Made by a program: the position numbers and the translations under genes. DNA of 47,277 nucleotides, from NCBI GenBank assembly GCA_018711085.1, contig DVIR01000012.1, positions 1 to 47,277 of the forward strand, in the 5' to 3' direction. The DNA comes from Faeciplasma gallinarum. Its GTDB lineage: Bacteria; Bacillota; Clostridia; Oscillospirales; Ruminococcaceae. Below, in pieces: positions 24,392 through 32,087 of the stretch (position 1 is the first letter of the stretch; every line of letters starts with the position of its first letter). The notes beneath the pieces are model-generated. The model saw only the letters and a program-made list of their open reading frames with translations. It was not told the origin of the DNA and did not search any database.

Positions 24392-25372
24392 ATGCAGACA
24401 AGACAAAAGCAAAAGCTCCTGATTCTTCAGAACATTCTTTTAAACGAGACTGACGAAAATCACAAGCTTACGGTAAACGAGCTGATAGAAAAGCTTGCGG
24501 CGCACGGCGTGAGCGTAGAGAGAAAAACGGTGTATGACGATATAGCGACGCTGATCGACTCCGGACTTGATGTCATGATTGAAAAAGTCGGGCACTCAAA
24601 TTACTACTATATCGGATCAAGGAACTTTCAGGATGAGGAGCTGCTCGTCCTTGCGGATGCCGTGGCGTCCTCTAAGTTTCTGACAAAGAAGAAATCAGAC
24701 GAGCTGATAAAGAAGCTGCAAAACCTCACAAGCAAATACAAGGCTCAGCAGCTGCGCAGAATGATATACGTCGGAAACAGGGTAAAGACCTACAACGAGG
24801 CAATATACTACTCCATAAACGCCATACACGACGCCATATTCCGCGACAGGCAGATAGTTTTCCGTTACACCGAGTACGACCTTGAGAAAAAGAAGAGGTA
24901 CCGCCACCACGGCGAGGTGTATCAGGTGTCGCCGTACTATTTGATATGGGAAAACGACTGCTACTACCTTGTCTGCTACTGCGTGAAGCACGACGAGCTG
25001 TGCCGCTACAGAGTGGACAGGATGAGCGGCGTGGAGATTTCCACAAAGAAGCGCAGGGCGCTCAGCATGGGAGAAGAGGAGCTTGCAAAGGAGCTTATGG
25101 GCACTTACAGCATGTACGGCGGAACAAGGGAGACGGTTACGCTTGAAATGTCGGTCAGCCTCATAAACGTGCTGATAGACCGTTTCGGGGACAGCGTGCA
25201 TGTAAACAGGGTTTCGGACGACAAATTCACCGTAAAGCTCGACATACAGGTCAGCCCGACGTTTTGGGGATGGCTGTTCCAGTTTGGCGCAGATGCCAGG
25301 GTGACCGCTCCGGAATGGGTTGTAAACGAGGCGAAAAAGAAGCTCTCGGAGATATCCGCCATGTACGACTGA
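24392..25372 (+). CDS. WYL-domain transcriptional regulator
   Basis: This 326-aa regulator has an N-terminal winged helix-turn-helix (about 1-65) around LTVNELIEKLAAHGVSVERKTVYDDIATL. A WYL domain (about 140-235) contains QIVFRYTEY, VSPYYLIWENDCYYLVCYC and YRVDRMSGVEI; the last segment supplies the Arg residues that bind ligand. A C-terminal WCX domain (about 240-320) follows. WYL proteins sense nucleic acid fragments or nucleotides and often control DNA damage or defence genes. It is co-transcribed with DUF896, and no obvious target gene adjoins it downstream. Confidence 0.92.
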   Translation: MQTRQKQKLLILQNILLNETDENHKLTVNELIEKLAAHGVSVERKTVYDDIATLIDSGLDVMIEKVGHSNYYYIGSRNFQDEELLVLADAVASSKFLTKKKSDELIKKLQNLTSKYKAQQLRRMIYVGNRVKTYNEAIYYSINAIHDAIFRDRQIVFRYTEYDLEKKKRYRHHGEVYQVSPYYLIWENDCYYLVCYCVKHDELCRYRVDRMSGVEISTKKRRALSMGEEELAKELMGTYSMYGGTRETVTLEMSVSLINVLIDRFGDSVHVNRVSDDKFTVKLDIQVSPTFWGWLFQFGADARVTAPEWVVNEAKKKLSEISAMYD

Positions 25373-25484
25373 CAAAAAATGTCCCCCGACGAGATACGCC
25401 GAAGGACGTGAAACATGAACAAGAGCGGCGCCGGTGACGGCGGGAGCCCTTCACCAATAATACAATGCTAACTGCACAATTATT

Positions 25485-25550
25485 GCACGCAAATATAAAT
25501 ATTCGCGGACAAACATAAACAGCTGCGTGCAAACATAAAGAGCTTGCAAA
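25485..25550. repeat. three imperfect tandem 20-nt repeats between convergent genes
   Basis: Units start at 25485, 25505 and 25525, with a partial unit at 25546. Each is of the form GC-N2-(G/A)CAAA(T/C)ATAAA followed by about 6 nt. They lie between the ends of the WYL gene and queT, just before a terminator, so they are not in a flanking-gene promoter. Nothing else is seen between 25373 and 25484. Confidence 0.6.
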
Positions 25551-25551
25551 C

Positions 25552-25589
25552 AAAAAATCACGGGAAGCATGATTGCCCGTGATTTTTTT
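25552..25589. terminator. bidirectional terminator between the WYL gene and queT
   Basis: AAAAAATCACGGG and CCCGTGATTTTTTT form a 13-bp stem around an 11-nt loop. A-rich and T-rich flanks make it functional on both strands. Confidence 0.85.
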
Positions 25590-25670
25590 AGTTTTATTTT
25601 CCGCCAGATCGCATGCCCTTGATTTTTATCCGCGGAAGGCGGAAAACAAAACACCGAAGCGGCATGCGTG

Positions 25671-26147
25671 TCAGTTTGTGACGAGCTGCATGAACTTTTT
25701 GTTTTTCTCAAGCAGCTTAAACAGCACCACTCCCAAAATGCACACGCATACAAACTCTCCCGCTGCCACCTGGAAGCATGACAGCCAGAAGGGGAGGTCG
25801 AGGAAGTAGTAAAGCTCAAAGCCGACAACAAAGGCGTTTGTGACGACAGGCGCCAACGACGCAACATAGATGTTGGGCGATATGTAGATGAGAAGCACCG
25901 CAAGAATTGTGGCGGCGGTTCCGAACACCATATCAAGAGCCATCGGGCTGAACAGATTTGCTATAAAGCATCCTACAATCAAAGATATTCCGTAATCCTT
26001 TTTGTAGAAGCACAGAAGCATCAAAGCCTCCGCAATCCGAAACTGAATGTTCGCATAGGACATAAAGCCCAGAGCAAGCGTTAGCACAACGTATACCGCT
26101 GCCACTACCGCAAGCTTTACAAGACGTGTTACTGACAGTTTTTTCAC
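25671..26147 (-). CDS. queT: QueT family queuosine-precursor transporter (ECF S component)
   Basis: This 158-aa membrane protein has about five or six helices. It carries the QueT-family signature IQFRIAEALMLLCFYKKDYG after the first helix (LVKLAVVAAVYVVLTLALG). A second conserved block is IVGCFIANLFSP. As an S component it would bind preQ1 or a related precursor and dock to the shared ECF module, which is not encoded here. It starts at GTG 26147. The assignment is strongly supported by a preQ1-I riboswitch in the leader whose pseudoknot contains the ribosome-binding site, so translation is off when preQ1 is bound. Confidence 0.93.
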   Translation of the reverse strand: MKKLSVTRLVKLAVVAAVYVVLTLALGFMSYANIQFRIAEALMLLCFYKKDYGISLIVGCFIANLFSPMALDMVFGTAATILAVLLIYISPNIYVASLAPVVTNAFVVGFELYYFLDLPFWLSCFQVAAGEFVCVCILGVVLFKLLEKNKKFMQLVTN

Positions 26148-26153
26148 TTATAT

Positions 26154-26201
26154 CACCTTGTTTTTTAAAAATTTTGGGTGGTTATCAAGGGGAACACCCA
26201 A
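26154..26201 (-). promoter_or_regulatory. preQ1-I riboswitch controlling queT translation
   Basis: On the minus strand the order is TTGGGTG, the loop TTC, CCCTTG, ATAAC, then CACCCAA, an A/U-rich tract with six A, and CAAGGTG. Stem P1 is TTGGGTG/CACCCAA. The pseudoknot P2 pairs CCTTG (26186-26190) with CAAGG (26156-26160), and the A-rich L3 tail matches the class I fold. CAAGGTG is also the Shine-Dalgarno of queT, 6-8 nt before GTG. Binding of preQ1 should hide it. Confidence 0.9.
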
Positions 26202-26241
26202 CATACCTGTTTGCACTGTCAACGGCGGCGCAAACATATGC

Positions 26242-26270
26242 ATTATACATGCTTTGAGCGCCGCTGTCAA
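26242..26270 (-). promoter_or_regulatory. promoter of queT
   Basis: On the minus strand TTGACA (26265-26270) and TATAAT (26242-26247) are 17 nt apart, a perfect consensus. Transcription would start near 26235, giving a leader of about 88 nt that contains the whole riboswitch. Confidence 0.9.
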
Positions 26271-26305
26271 TACTGTTTTACGGCATACGCTGTCCGGCGC
26301 TGCGC

Positions 26306-26339
26306 AAAAAAGCGGCAGGCACACATCTGCGCCCGCCGC
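26306..26339 (-). terminator. terminator of the hydrogenase cluster
   Basis: On the minus strand GCGGCGGGCGCA, GATG and TGTGCCTGCCGC form a 12-bp stem with two G-U pairs, followed by six T. It lies 12 nt past the last gene. Confidence 0.92.
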
Positions 26340-26351
26340 CAAAACCGTCTG

Positions 26352-27797
26352 TTACTTTTTGCTGAAGGGGTTTTGAAGCACTGAAACCGCATCCGCAATC
26401 GTCTTTTCAAGCGCCTCTCTGCCGTACTTGTCAACCTCGGCTTTGTTCTTTTCGCCGTGGGTGAGGCATCCCGCGCCGCCTATGCAGCCGCCTATGCATG
26501 CCATGCCCTCGATGAAGTTCGCGTCGAGAAGTCCCTTGCTCTTTTTCAAGAGCGCAATCTTGCACTGCTCTATTCCGTCGCACGAGAACGCCTTTAGCTC
26601 AAAGTCCTTATCAAGGTTTTGCTCTTTAAGTCCCTCTGCAACCGCATCGGCAAGACCGCCGCAGCGGGCAAATATGCGTCCGAAGTAGCTTGCGTTGTCC
26701 AAAACGCCCTCTTCAAGGGTGGTTATGTCGATGTCGCGGCTGTCAAACAGCGCCTGAAGCTCCTCAAACGTGAGCACAGCATCTACATACGGCTTCACCG
26801 ACTCCTTTTGAATCTCCATCTTCTTTGCCGTGCAGGGGCCGATAAAGACTATCTTTGCGCCCTCGGTCGTGTCCTTGATGTACTTAGATATCGTCGCCAT
26901 AGGCGAAAGGTTGTGGGAGATATTTTCCTTAAATTCAGGGAAGCTCTTTTCGATGTAGTTTACAAACGCCGGACAGCAGGAGCTTGTCAAAAATCCCTTT
27001 TCGCTAAGCTCCTTTGACTCGGCCTGCGCCACCATGTCCGCGCCCAAAGCCGCCTCCACGACGGTGTGGAACCCTAAAACCTTAAGTCCCGTGATGACCT
27101 GTCCGAGCTTTGCATATGTGAACTGGCTCGATATGGAGGGCGCGACGACTGCGTAAAGCTTGTAGTCCTTGCCTTCCTGGCTCTTTTTGATGAGGTCTAT
27201 TACGTTTAGGATGTATGACTTGTCCATGATGGCACCGAAGGGGCACTGGTACACGCATGCTCCGCAGGCTATGCACTTGGAGTTGTCTATGGTAGCCGCC
27301 TTGTTTTCGTTCATGGATATCGCTTTAATCTTGCATGCGTTCTGGCAGGGACGCTTGTGGCTGACTATAGCGGTGTAAGGGCAGACCTTTGCGCACGCTC
27401 CGCACTCGACGCACTTTGTTTTGTCTATGTGCGCAACGTGGTTTGAGTCAAAGCTTATCGCCCCGCGCCGGCATACGTCCTCGCAGCGGTGTGCCAAGCA
27501 TCCTCTGCATGCGTTTGTAACCTCGTATCCGCCGACAGGGCACTCGTCGCACGCAATCTCTATTACCTCTATTACGTTATGGTTGTCCTTGTCTCCGCCC
27601 ATCGCTATCTTGACGCGCTCGGAAAGTATCGCCCTTTCCTTGTACACGCAGCAGCGCATGGTAGGTGTGTTGCCGGGGACTATTATTTTGGGAATATCCA
27701 AGAGGTTGTCAAAGAGCGTGTCCGCCCACGCCTGCCTTGCCACCTCGCGAAGTACCTTGTACTTCAAATGCTGAACTTTGGTATCAAATTTTCTCAT
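26352..27797 (-). CDS. group B-like [FeFe]-hydrogenase
   Basis: This 481-aa protein has Cys-rich [4Fe-4S] segments at 83-109 (CDECP, CRGC and following), at 129-139 (CVECGACAKVC) and at 175-185 (CIACGACVYQC). The H-cluster domain follows from about 212. L1 is TSSCCPAF with C274/C275, L2 is GPCTAKKMEIQ with C322, and L3 is MACIGGCIGGAG with C434 and C438. All four H-cluster ligands are present, so it could carry the [FeFe] centre. L1 ending in Pro-Ala-Phe and L3 in GGAG are features I associate with the group B enzymes of anaerobes, whose physiological role is poorly known. It is the last gene of the cluster, with its own AGAGG ribosome-binding site. Confidence 0.9.
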   Translation of the reverse strand: MRKFDTKVQHLKYKVLREVARQAWADTLFDNLLDIPKIIVPGNTPTMRCCVYKERAILSERVKIAMGGDKDNHNVIEVIEIACDECPVGGYEVTNACRGCLAHRCEDVCRRGAISFDSNHVAHIDKTKCVECGACAKVCPYTAIVSHKRPCQNACKIKAISMNENKAATIDNSKCIACGACVYQCPFGAIMDKSYILNVIDLIKKSQEGKDYKLYAVVAPSISSQFTYAKLGQVITGLKVLGFHTVVEAALGADMVAQAESKELSEKGFLTSSCCPAFVNYIEKSFPEFKENISHNLSPMATISKYIKDTTEGAKIVFIGPCTAKKMEIQKESVKPYVDAVLTFEELQALFDSRDIDITTLEEGVLDNASYFGRIFARCGGLADAVAEGLKEQNLDKDFELKAFSCDGIEQCKIALLKKSKGLLDANFIEGMACIGGCIGGAGCLTHGEKNKAEVDKYGREALEKTIADAVSVLQNPFSKK

Positions 27798-27854
27798 TAG
27801 TACACCTCTGTAAAAACAAATTTGTATTCACCTATTCATCACGCAGGTGTTGCG

Positions 27855-29027
27855 TCAGAAGTAGCTCACTTTAATTCTCTTGCCCATCTGCTTCAGGCAC
27901 TTTGACAGCTCCTCGACAAGGTTCATCTTTATGCTGAAGTTTATCGGGAGGTCGGGGTTTTGATGCGCGGGGTTAATGGCTCTGCCGACGAAGAAGTTTA
28001 TGTCGGTCGCCTCTTCAAAGAGCATTCTCGCTATGAGCGACGCTCCGTCGCGCTTGTAGCTCCATTGCTCGTAGCTCTCGTTGTTTTTAAGGTAGTCCTT
28101 TGCATACTCAACCACCTTGTTTACCGTTATGACGCCTTCCGTCACAAGGTCTACTCCCTCTATTTCAGCTATGGGCGGCACGTCCGAGCGTTCAAAGTTT
28201 ATAGACGCTTTAAGCGGCTTGCCCAAAAACTTAGCTGCGATTGAGGACGTCGTTCCGCCGCAGACTATGTGCTTGCCATTCTTTGAGAAGAACAGCGACA
28301 TCATTCTGTCGCAGTCGTCGCGGTTTGAAGGCGGACCGAACAGAAGGTTCATCGGCTCGCGCTTTCTTATCCTTACGACGCATGCCGTGGCATCGTCTCC
28401 CGGACGCTCGCCGTAAAGCTTGTTGCACTCGTCTACAAGTATGGTGGACAGCGTCTTTGACGTGTAGCCCACTATCGACAGCGGCTCCAAAAACTCTATT
28501 ATGTCCTCGCGCTTCCAGCCGAAGTTGAACGCCGAACCTATTCCCGCATGCGGGCAGCCGTCGCTCATGGCGACGAATATGTCGTTTTCGCAAAGCTTTA
28601 TGCTCGAGCTGAGTATCTTCTTCCCGCCGATGTTCATCTCGGTGGTGGGGTAGTCGTAGTTGGCGCCGTTTCTGAAGAGTATGACCTTGGGGTTGTCATA
28701 CTGTATCAGGTCGGCGGTTTCGTTGTTTTTGAGGTTTATTATCGTGAAGGTGGAGTATGCTACGCCGCGCACGGAGCATATGGGCAGAGTGGCGGCTATC
28801 GTCTCCACGCAGTCCTCGAGCGACAGTCCCTGCGCCATCATGGTGGATATTATCTTTGATGTCAGGGTGGAAAGTATGCTTGCCTTTACGCCGCTGCCGA
28901 GTCCGTCCGCTAAGACGATCACGGTGGAGTTTTCATCCTGCTCCACAATGTCAACGTGGTCGCCGCAAAGCTGCTCTCCGTAGTGGTTTATGCTTTTGTA
29001 TCCGATATCAGCGCACAAATCATTCAT
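27855..29027 (-). CDS. soluble SpoIIE-type PP2C serine phosphatase, coupled to the sensory hydrogenase
   Basis: This is a 390-aa protein. Residues 1-225 form a PP2C/SpoIIE phosphatase: GDHVDI (metal Asp), VLADGLGSG, FVAMSDGCPH and GDDATACVVRI carry the acidic metal ligands. About 160 residues follow with no known domain (GPPSNRDDCDRMM, CGGTTSSIAAKFLG, then a mixed helical tail). There are no membrane helices, unlike sporulation SpoIIE. Its ATG lies inside the end of the sensory hydrogenase gene (8-nt overlap), with AAGGAG in that gene. This argues that the phosphatase is the output of the hydrogenase sensor. Its substrate is not obvious; an STAS-type anti-sigma antagonist is the usual target of this family. 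Confidence 0.9.
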   Translation of the reverse strand: MNDLCADIGYKSINHYGEQLCGDHVDIVEQDENSTVIVLADGLGSGVKASILSTLTSKIISTMMAQGLSLEDCVETIAATLPICSVRGVAYSTFTIINLKNNETADLIQYDNPKVILFRNGANYDYPTTEMNIGGKKILSSSIKLCENDIFVAMSDGCPHAGIGSAFNFGWKREDIIEFLEPLSIVGYTSKTLSTILVDECNKLYGERPGDDATACVVRIRKREPMNLLFGPPSNRDDCDRMMSLFFSKNGKHIVCGGTTSSIAAKFLGKPLKASINFERSDVPPIAEIEGVDLVTEGVITVNKVVEYAKDYLKNNESYEQWSYKRDGASLIARMLFEEATDINFFVGRAINPAHQNPDLPINFSIKMNLVEELSKCLKQMGKRIKVSYF

Positions 29028-30693
29028 CTGAAATGCTCTCCTTTAGCTTTGTGAGGGCTATCTTGGTTTCGGCGGCGGTCTCTCCTAAAAGCGATGCGAT
29101 TTCCTGTACAATGCGCATCTGCTTGTCTACTACCTTGTCCGCTATTTCAACTGTCTGACGGCTGATGCTTTCCTTCTTTTCGCGCTCCGATTCTTCCTCC
29201 GTCACGTCTCTCATAAGGCAGATAAGTATGTGGTATTCCTTGTCGTGGATGACAGTCTGCTCTACATACTTGCTGTACTCCGCAAGGTACACCTGCTCGT
29301 TGCGTATGTTTCTGCCCGTCTTTAAAACGTCCATGAACACCTTGGGGTCGAGTATCCTTATAACCTGGTCGCCTAAGACGTCCGATGCGGAGCGAATGTT
29401 CATTATGCTCCTTGCGGCGTTGTTTATCTGCTGAACCTCAAGGTTTTCGTTCAAAACGATTATGCCGTTGGGGGTGTTGTTTATGATGTTGTCCGAGAAG
29501 CTCTCCGCTCTGTCCTTCAGATACGGCAGGCACATGGAGATTTCCGCCTTGCCCTGATATATTGCTATCGCCTTTTCACGGCAGGTATCGTATCCGCAGG
29601 AGCCGCAGTTCAGCTCGTCGGAGGGCTTGAACTTGCCCATCTGCCTCATTATGGACATGATTTCCGACTCGGAGGGCATTTGCGCTCCTCGGTCTATCTG
29701 CTGGAAGTTCTTTCTCAATGCGAGCGGGTCATGGTCGTCTATCTCGAAGTCCTTCTTGCCGGCAAAGTCCGCAATTGCCATGTAGTCCTTGACGGGGGAG
29801 CGGTGGTACTTCTCCATGACCGGTCCGCCTATGCAGCTGCCCACGCAGGAGGACATTTCTATAAAGCACTTGTGAATCTGTCCGTTTTCTATGTCCCGAA
29901 GCGCACGTATGCAGCTCTCGACTCCGTCCACAACCATGTATGTATAGCCGGTGTTTTCCTGCTCCATGGTCTTTAGTATTCCGCCGACAGTGGGGAAGAA
30001 CCTTGCACGGCTGTTTTCGTCGTGATCCATCTCATGGGGGATTTCGATTCCGGCGTCGTTTAGCCAGTTTGTAAGCTCCTCAAATGTCAAAACGGCGTCA
30101 ACTATTCCCTCGTATCTTTGCGCCTCGTCCTTCTTGGCTACGCACGGGCCGATAAACACGGTCTTTGCACGCGGACTGCGCTTTTTGATATCGACGCAGT
30201 GCGCCTGCATGGGTGACAAAACGTCCGCAAGGTAGATAAGCTCGTTCGGGAAGTACTTTTGTATCAAGAGGTTTACCGAGTGGCAGCAGGAGCTTATGAT
30301 TACATCCCTGTTGCCCTCATTTATAAGCCTTTCATACTCCGTCTTTACTATTGATGCGCCGATGGCGGTTTCCTCTACGTCGTAAAAGCCGAGCTTTTTG
30401 AGCGCCTGTCTCATCGCAGCTATGCCGACGTTGTAATTTGCGACAAACGACGGCGCAAGGCTCACTATAACCGGGTCGCCGCTCTGCAAAAGAACCTTGA
30501 CCTTTTCCGTCTCATCTACTATCTCTTTGGCGTTTTGCGGGCATACGACAAAGCACTGTCCGCAAAGTATGCATTCGTCGTCTATTATGTGAGCCTGGTT
30601 TCCCGAGAAACGTATCGACTTCACCGGACAGTGGCGGATGCATTTGTAGCAGTTTTTACAGTTGGATTTTTTAAGTGTCAAGCATTTGGCCAT
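29020..30693 (-). CDS. sensory [FeFe]-hydrogenase with PAS domain (HydS-like, group C)
   Basis: This 557-aa protein has two [4Fe-4S] ferredoxin motifs (about 12-22 and 41-51). A catalytic-type H domain follows: C136/C137 in SSCCHSV, C184 in GPCVAKKDE, C283 and C287 in SSCVGSCIGG. An extra Fe-S module uses C363, C366, C371 and C388 (CGSCGYDTCREKA). A PAS domain spans about 400-500, and the tail is helical. L1 has His instead of the usual Pro, and L3 has Ser-Ser-Cys instead of Met-Ala-Cys, both marks of the sensory group. There is no kinase or output domain in the same chain. The phosphatase gene overlapping its end is the likely output. It probably reports H2 or redox state. Confidence 0.9.
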   Translation of the reverse strand: MAKCLTLKKSNCKNCYKCIRHCPVKSIRFSGNQAHIIDDECILCGQCFVVCPQNAKEIVDETEKVKVLLQSGDPVIVSLAPSFVANYNVGIAAMRQALKKLGFYDVEETAIGASIVKTEYERLINEGNRDVIISSCCHSVNLLIQKYFPNELIYLADVLSPMQAHCVDIKKRSPRAKTVFIGPCVAKKDEAQRYEGIVDAVLTFEELTNWLNDAGIEIPHEMDHDENSRARFFPTVGGILKTMEQENTGYTYMVVDGVESCIRALRDIENGQIHKCFIEMSSCVGSCIGGPVMEKYHRSPVKDYMAIADFAGKKDFEIDDHDPLALRKNFQQIDRGAQMPSESEIMSIMRQMGKFKPSDELNCGSCGYDTCREKAIAIYQGKAEISMCLPYLKDRAESFSDNIINNTPNGIIVLNENLEVQQINNAARSIMNIRSASDVLGDQVIRILDPKVFMDVLKTGRNIRNEQVYLAEYSKYVEQTVIHDKEYHILICLMRDVTEEESEREKKESISRQTVEIADKVVDKQMRIVQEIASLLGETAAETKIALTKLKESISDE

Positions 30694-30697
30694 AAAT

Positions 30698-30958
30698 TCA
30701 TACTCCTGTTGCTCTTATGGGATTTAATATTTTGTCGCGGAAAAACTCGTTGAAGTTCTCCGGCGTAATACCGGGATAAATGTCGTCGTCAACCGTTATC
30801 GTAACTCCGTAGCGGTTGCAGCGTCCGGTGCAAAAGCTTCCCGCAAGTGTGATGTCGTTTTCAAGACCGTTTTCCGCAATGGCTTTTTGAAGCAGCTCTA
30901 TTATCTGCTGAGAGCCTTTTATGTGGCAAGAGCTGCCGACACATATCTGCACGATCAT
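30698..30958 (-). CDS. thioredoxin-fold [2Fe-2S] protein 2 (NuoE-like)
   Basis: This 86-aa protein has four cysteines in the pattern CVGSSC (6-11) and CTGRC (about 43-47), ligands for a [2Fe-2S] cluster on a thioredoxin fold. It resembles the C-terminal half of NuoE/HydC and is too short for the full subunit. It is a paralogue of the gene 3 nt upstream and ends 4 nt before the sensory hydrogenase gene, whose ribosome-binding site overlaps its last codons. It probably carries electrons for one of the hydrogenases; which one cannot be read from sequence. Confidence 0.85.
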   Translation of the reverse strand: MIVQICVGSSCHIKGSQQIIELLQKAIAENGLENDITLAGSFCTGRCNRYGVTITVDDDIYPGITPENFNEFFRDKILNPIRATGV

Positions 30959-30961
30959 GGC

Positions 30962-31204
30962 TTAACCCACCTTTGCAAGTATTTCCTTATCGAAGAAGTC
31001 GCCGACTGTTTCGGGGCTGACAGAGAAGAAGTTGTCGTCAACCGTGACGCACACGCCCTTGCTGCACTGCCCCATGCAGAAGGTTCCTCCGAGTTCCACC
31101 TCATCCTTGAGGTTGTGCTTGGCAATCAGCTCCTGAAGCTGTTCTACTACCTGACGCGAGCCTTTTAGATGGCAAGAGCTGCCGATACATACTGTAACTT
31201 TCAT
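30962..31204 (-). CDS. thioredoxin-fold [2Fe-2S] protein 1 (NuoE-like)
   Basis: This 80-aa protein shares the layout of its downstream neighbour: CIGSSCHLKGS at 6-16 and CMGQC at about 43-47. The rest of the fold (VTVDDNFFSVSPETVGDFF) is also conserved, so the pair arose by tandem duplication. AAAGGAT lies before the ATG. Having two divergent copies in front of a sensory and a group B hydrogenase suggests each may serve a different partner; that is inference. Confidence 0.85.
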   Translation of the reverse strand: MKVTVCIGSSCHLKGSRQVVEQLQELIAKHNLKDEVELGGTFCMGQCSKGVCVTVDDNFFSVSPETVGDFFDKEILAKVG

Positions 31205-31284
31205 AGTCTTATCCTTTCACCTGATTTTGCGGTGCGTCTGCGCCCGCACGATTATCTGCATTTTGTCCTTAGATTAAAATTATC

Positions 31285-32034
31285 TTACTCGTAATCGACA
31301 ACGTCAACCCACGAGAGCAAAAGCTCACGCTCGTGCGCGTTGCCCTTTACCGACTGAGAGGCTGCCACAATCGGCATCCACTTTTGAACGTACTGCTTTG
31401 CGGTGTTGCTCTTTTCGCAGAAGAGGTCTAAATACTTCTTTGCGGTTTCGTTGTCCCCTGCAAGGCAGAACAAAAGGTATGTCCTCGCCGCGTCTGCTGA
31501 GGCGTTGCCCTGAGTGGCGTGCGCCCAGTCAATTATGTAGGGCGTTCCGTCGTCGGTGATTATTATGTTTGAGGGGTTGAAGTCTCCGTGGCACAGCTTG
31601 TTGTGCTTAGGCATGCCCTCGAGCCTCGTCCGAAGGTCGTATCTTGTCGTGGCGTCAAGGTCGGCTTTGCTTATTTTCGTGCTCATCTTGTCCTTGAGCT
31701 TGCTTAAAAGCGGGCAGGACTTGGACAAAACCTCAAGCTGTATGTCCACAAACTTGTCAAGATACCTGTCCTTGCTGTCGGGGTCCTCCTGCATAATCCT
31801 TGCAAGCGTCTTTCCCTTTATGTACTCCGACACAATCGCCCACTTGCCGTTTATCTTTGCCACCTCGACAACCTTTGGGATGTTAAGACCCGTTTCCTCA
31901 ACTCTTGCCTGGTTTAAGGCCTCATTTAGGATGTCACCCTTTGAATACTCCGAATCAAAGAGCTTTATGCACAGGTCGCCGTCTCGGTACACCGTCTTTG
32001 ATGTTCTCACCGCAATAACTCTGTCAAGATTCAT
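31285..32034 (-). CDS. APH-family phosphotransferase
   Basis: This 249-aa protein has a protein-kinase-like fold of the aminoglycoside/choline phosphotransferase type. The catalytic loop is LCHGDFNPSNIII (about 147-159) and the metal-binding segment is YIIDWAHAT. The N-lobe has a lysine in DLCIKLFDSE and VSEYIKGKTL as hinge. There is no membrane or regulatory domain. AAGGAGG sits before the ATG. It lies between rex and the hydrogenase genes on the same strand. Families of this type phosphorylate small molecules or, less often, proteins. Here it might oppose the SpoIIE-type phosphatase, but I have no sequence evidence for that. Confidence 0.8.
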   Translation of the reverse strand: MNLDRVIAVRTSKTVYRDGDLCIKLFDSEYSKGDILNEALNQARVEETGLNIPKVVEVAKINGKWAIVSEYIKGKTLARIMQEDPDSKDRYLDKFVDIQLEVLSKSCPLLSKLKDKMSTKISKADLDATTRYDLRTRLEGMPKHNKLCHGDFNPSNIIITDDGTPYIIDWAHATQGNASADAARTYLLFCLAGDNETAKKYLDLFCEKSNTAKQYVQKWMPIVAASQSVKGNAHERELLLSWVDVVDYE

Positions 32035-32087
32035 TTTTCTGCCTCCTTGCTAAGCTTGTTTTGTATTTCATGCCGCGCATGCTGCGG

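Noticed and set aside
27810..27828. ACAAATTTGT palindrome before the group B hydrogenase gene
   Set aside because: Only 10 bp and A/T rich; it is expected by chance and does not fit a Rex box or a promoter element.
29020..30693. Sensory hydrogenase as a catalytic bifurcating HydA
   Set aside because: It has a PAS domain and altered L1/L3 residues (His after the Cys pair, Ser-Ser-Cys), and no NuoF-like partner gene lies nearby.
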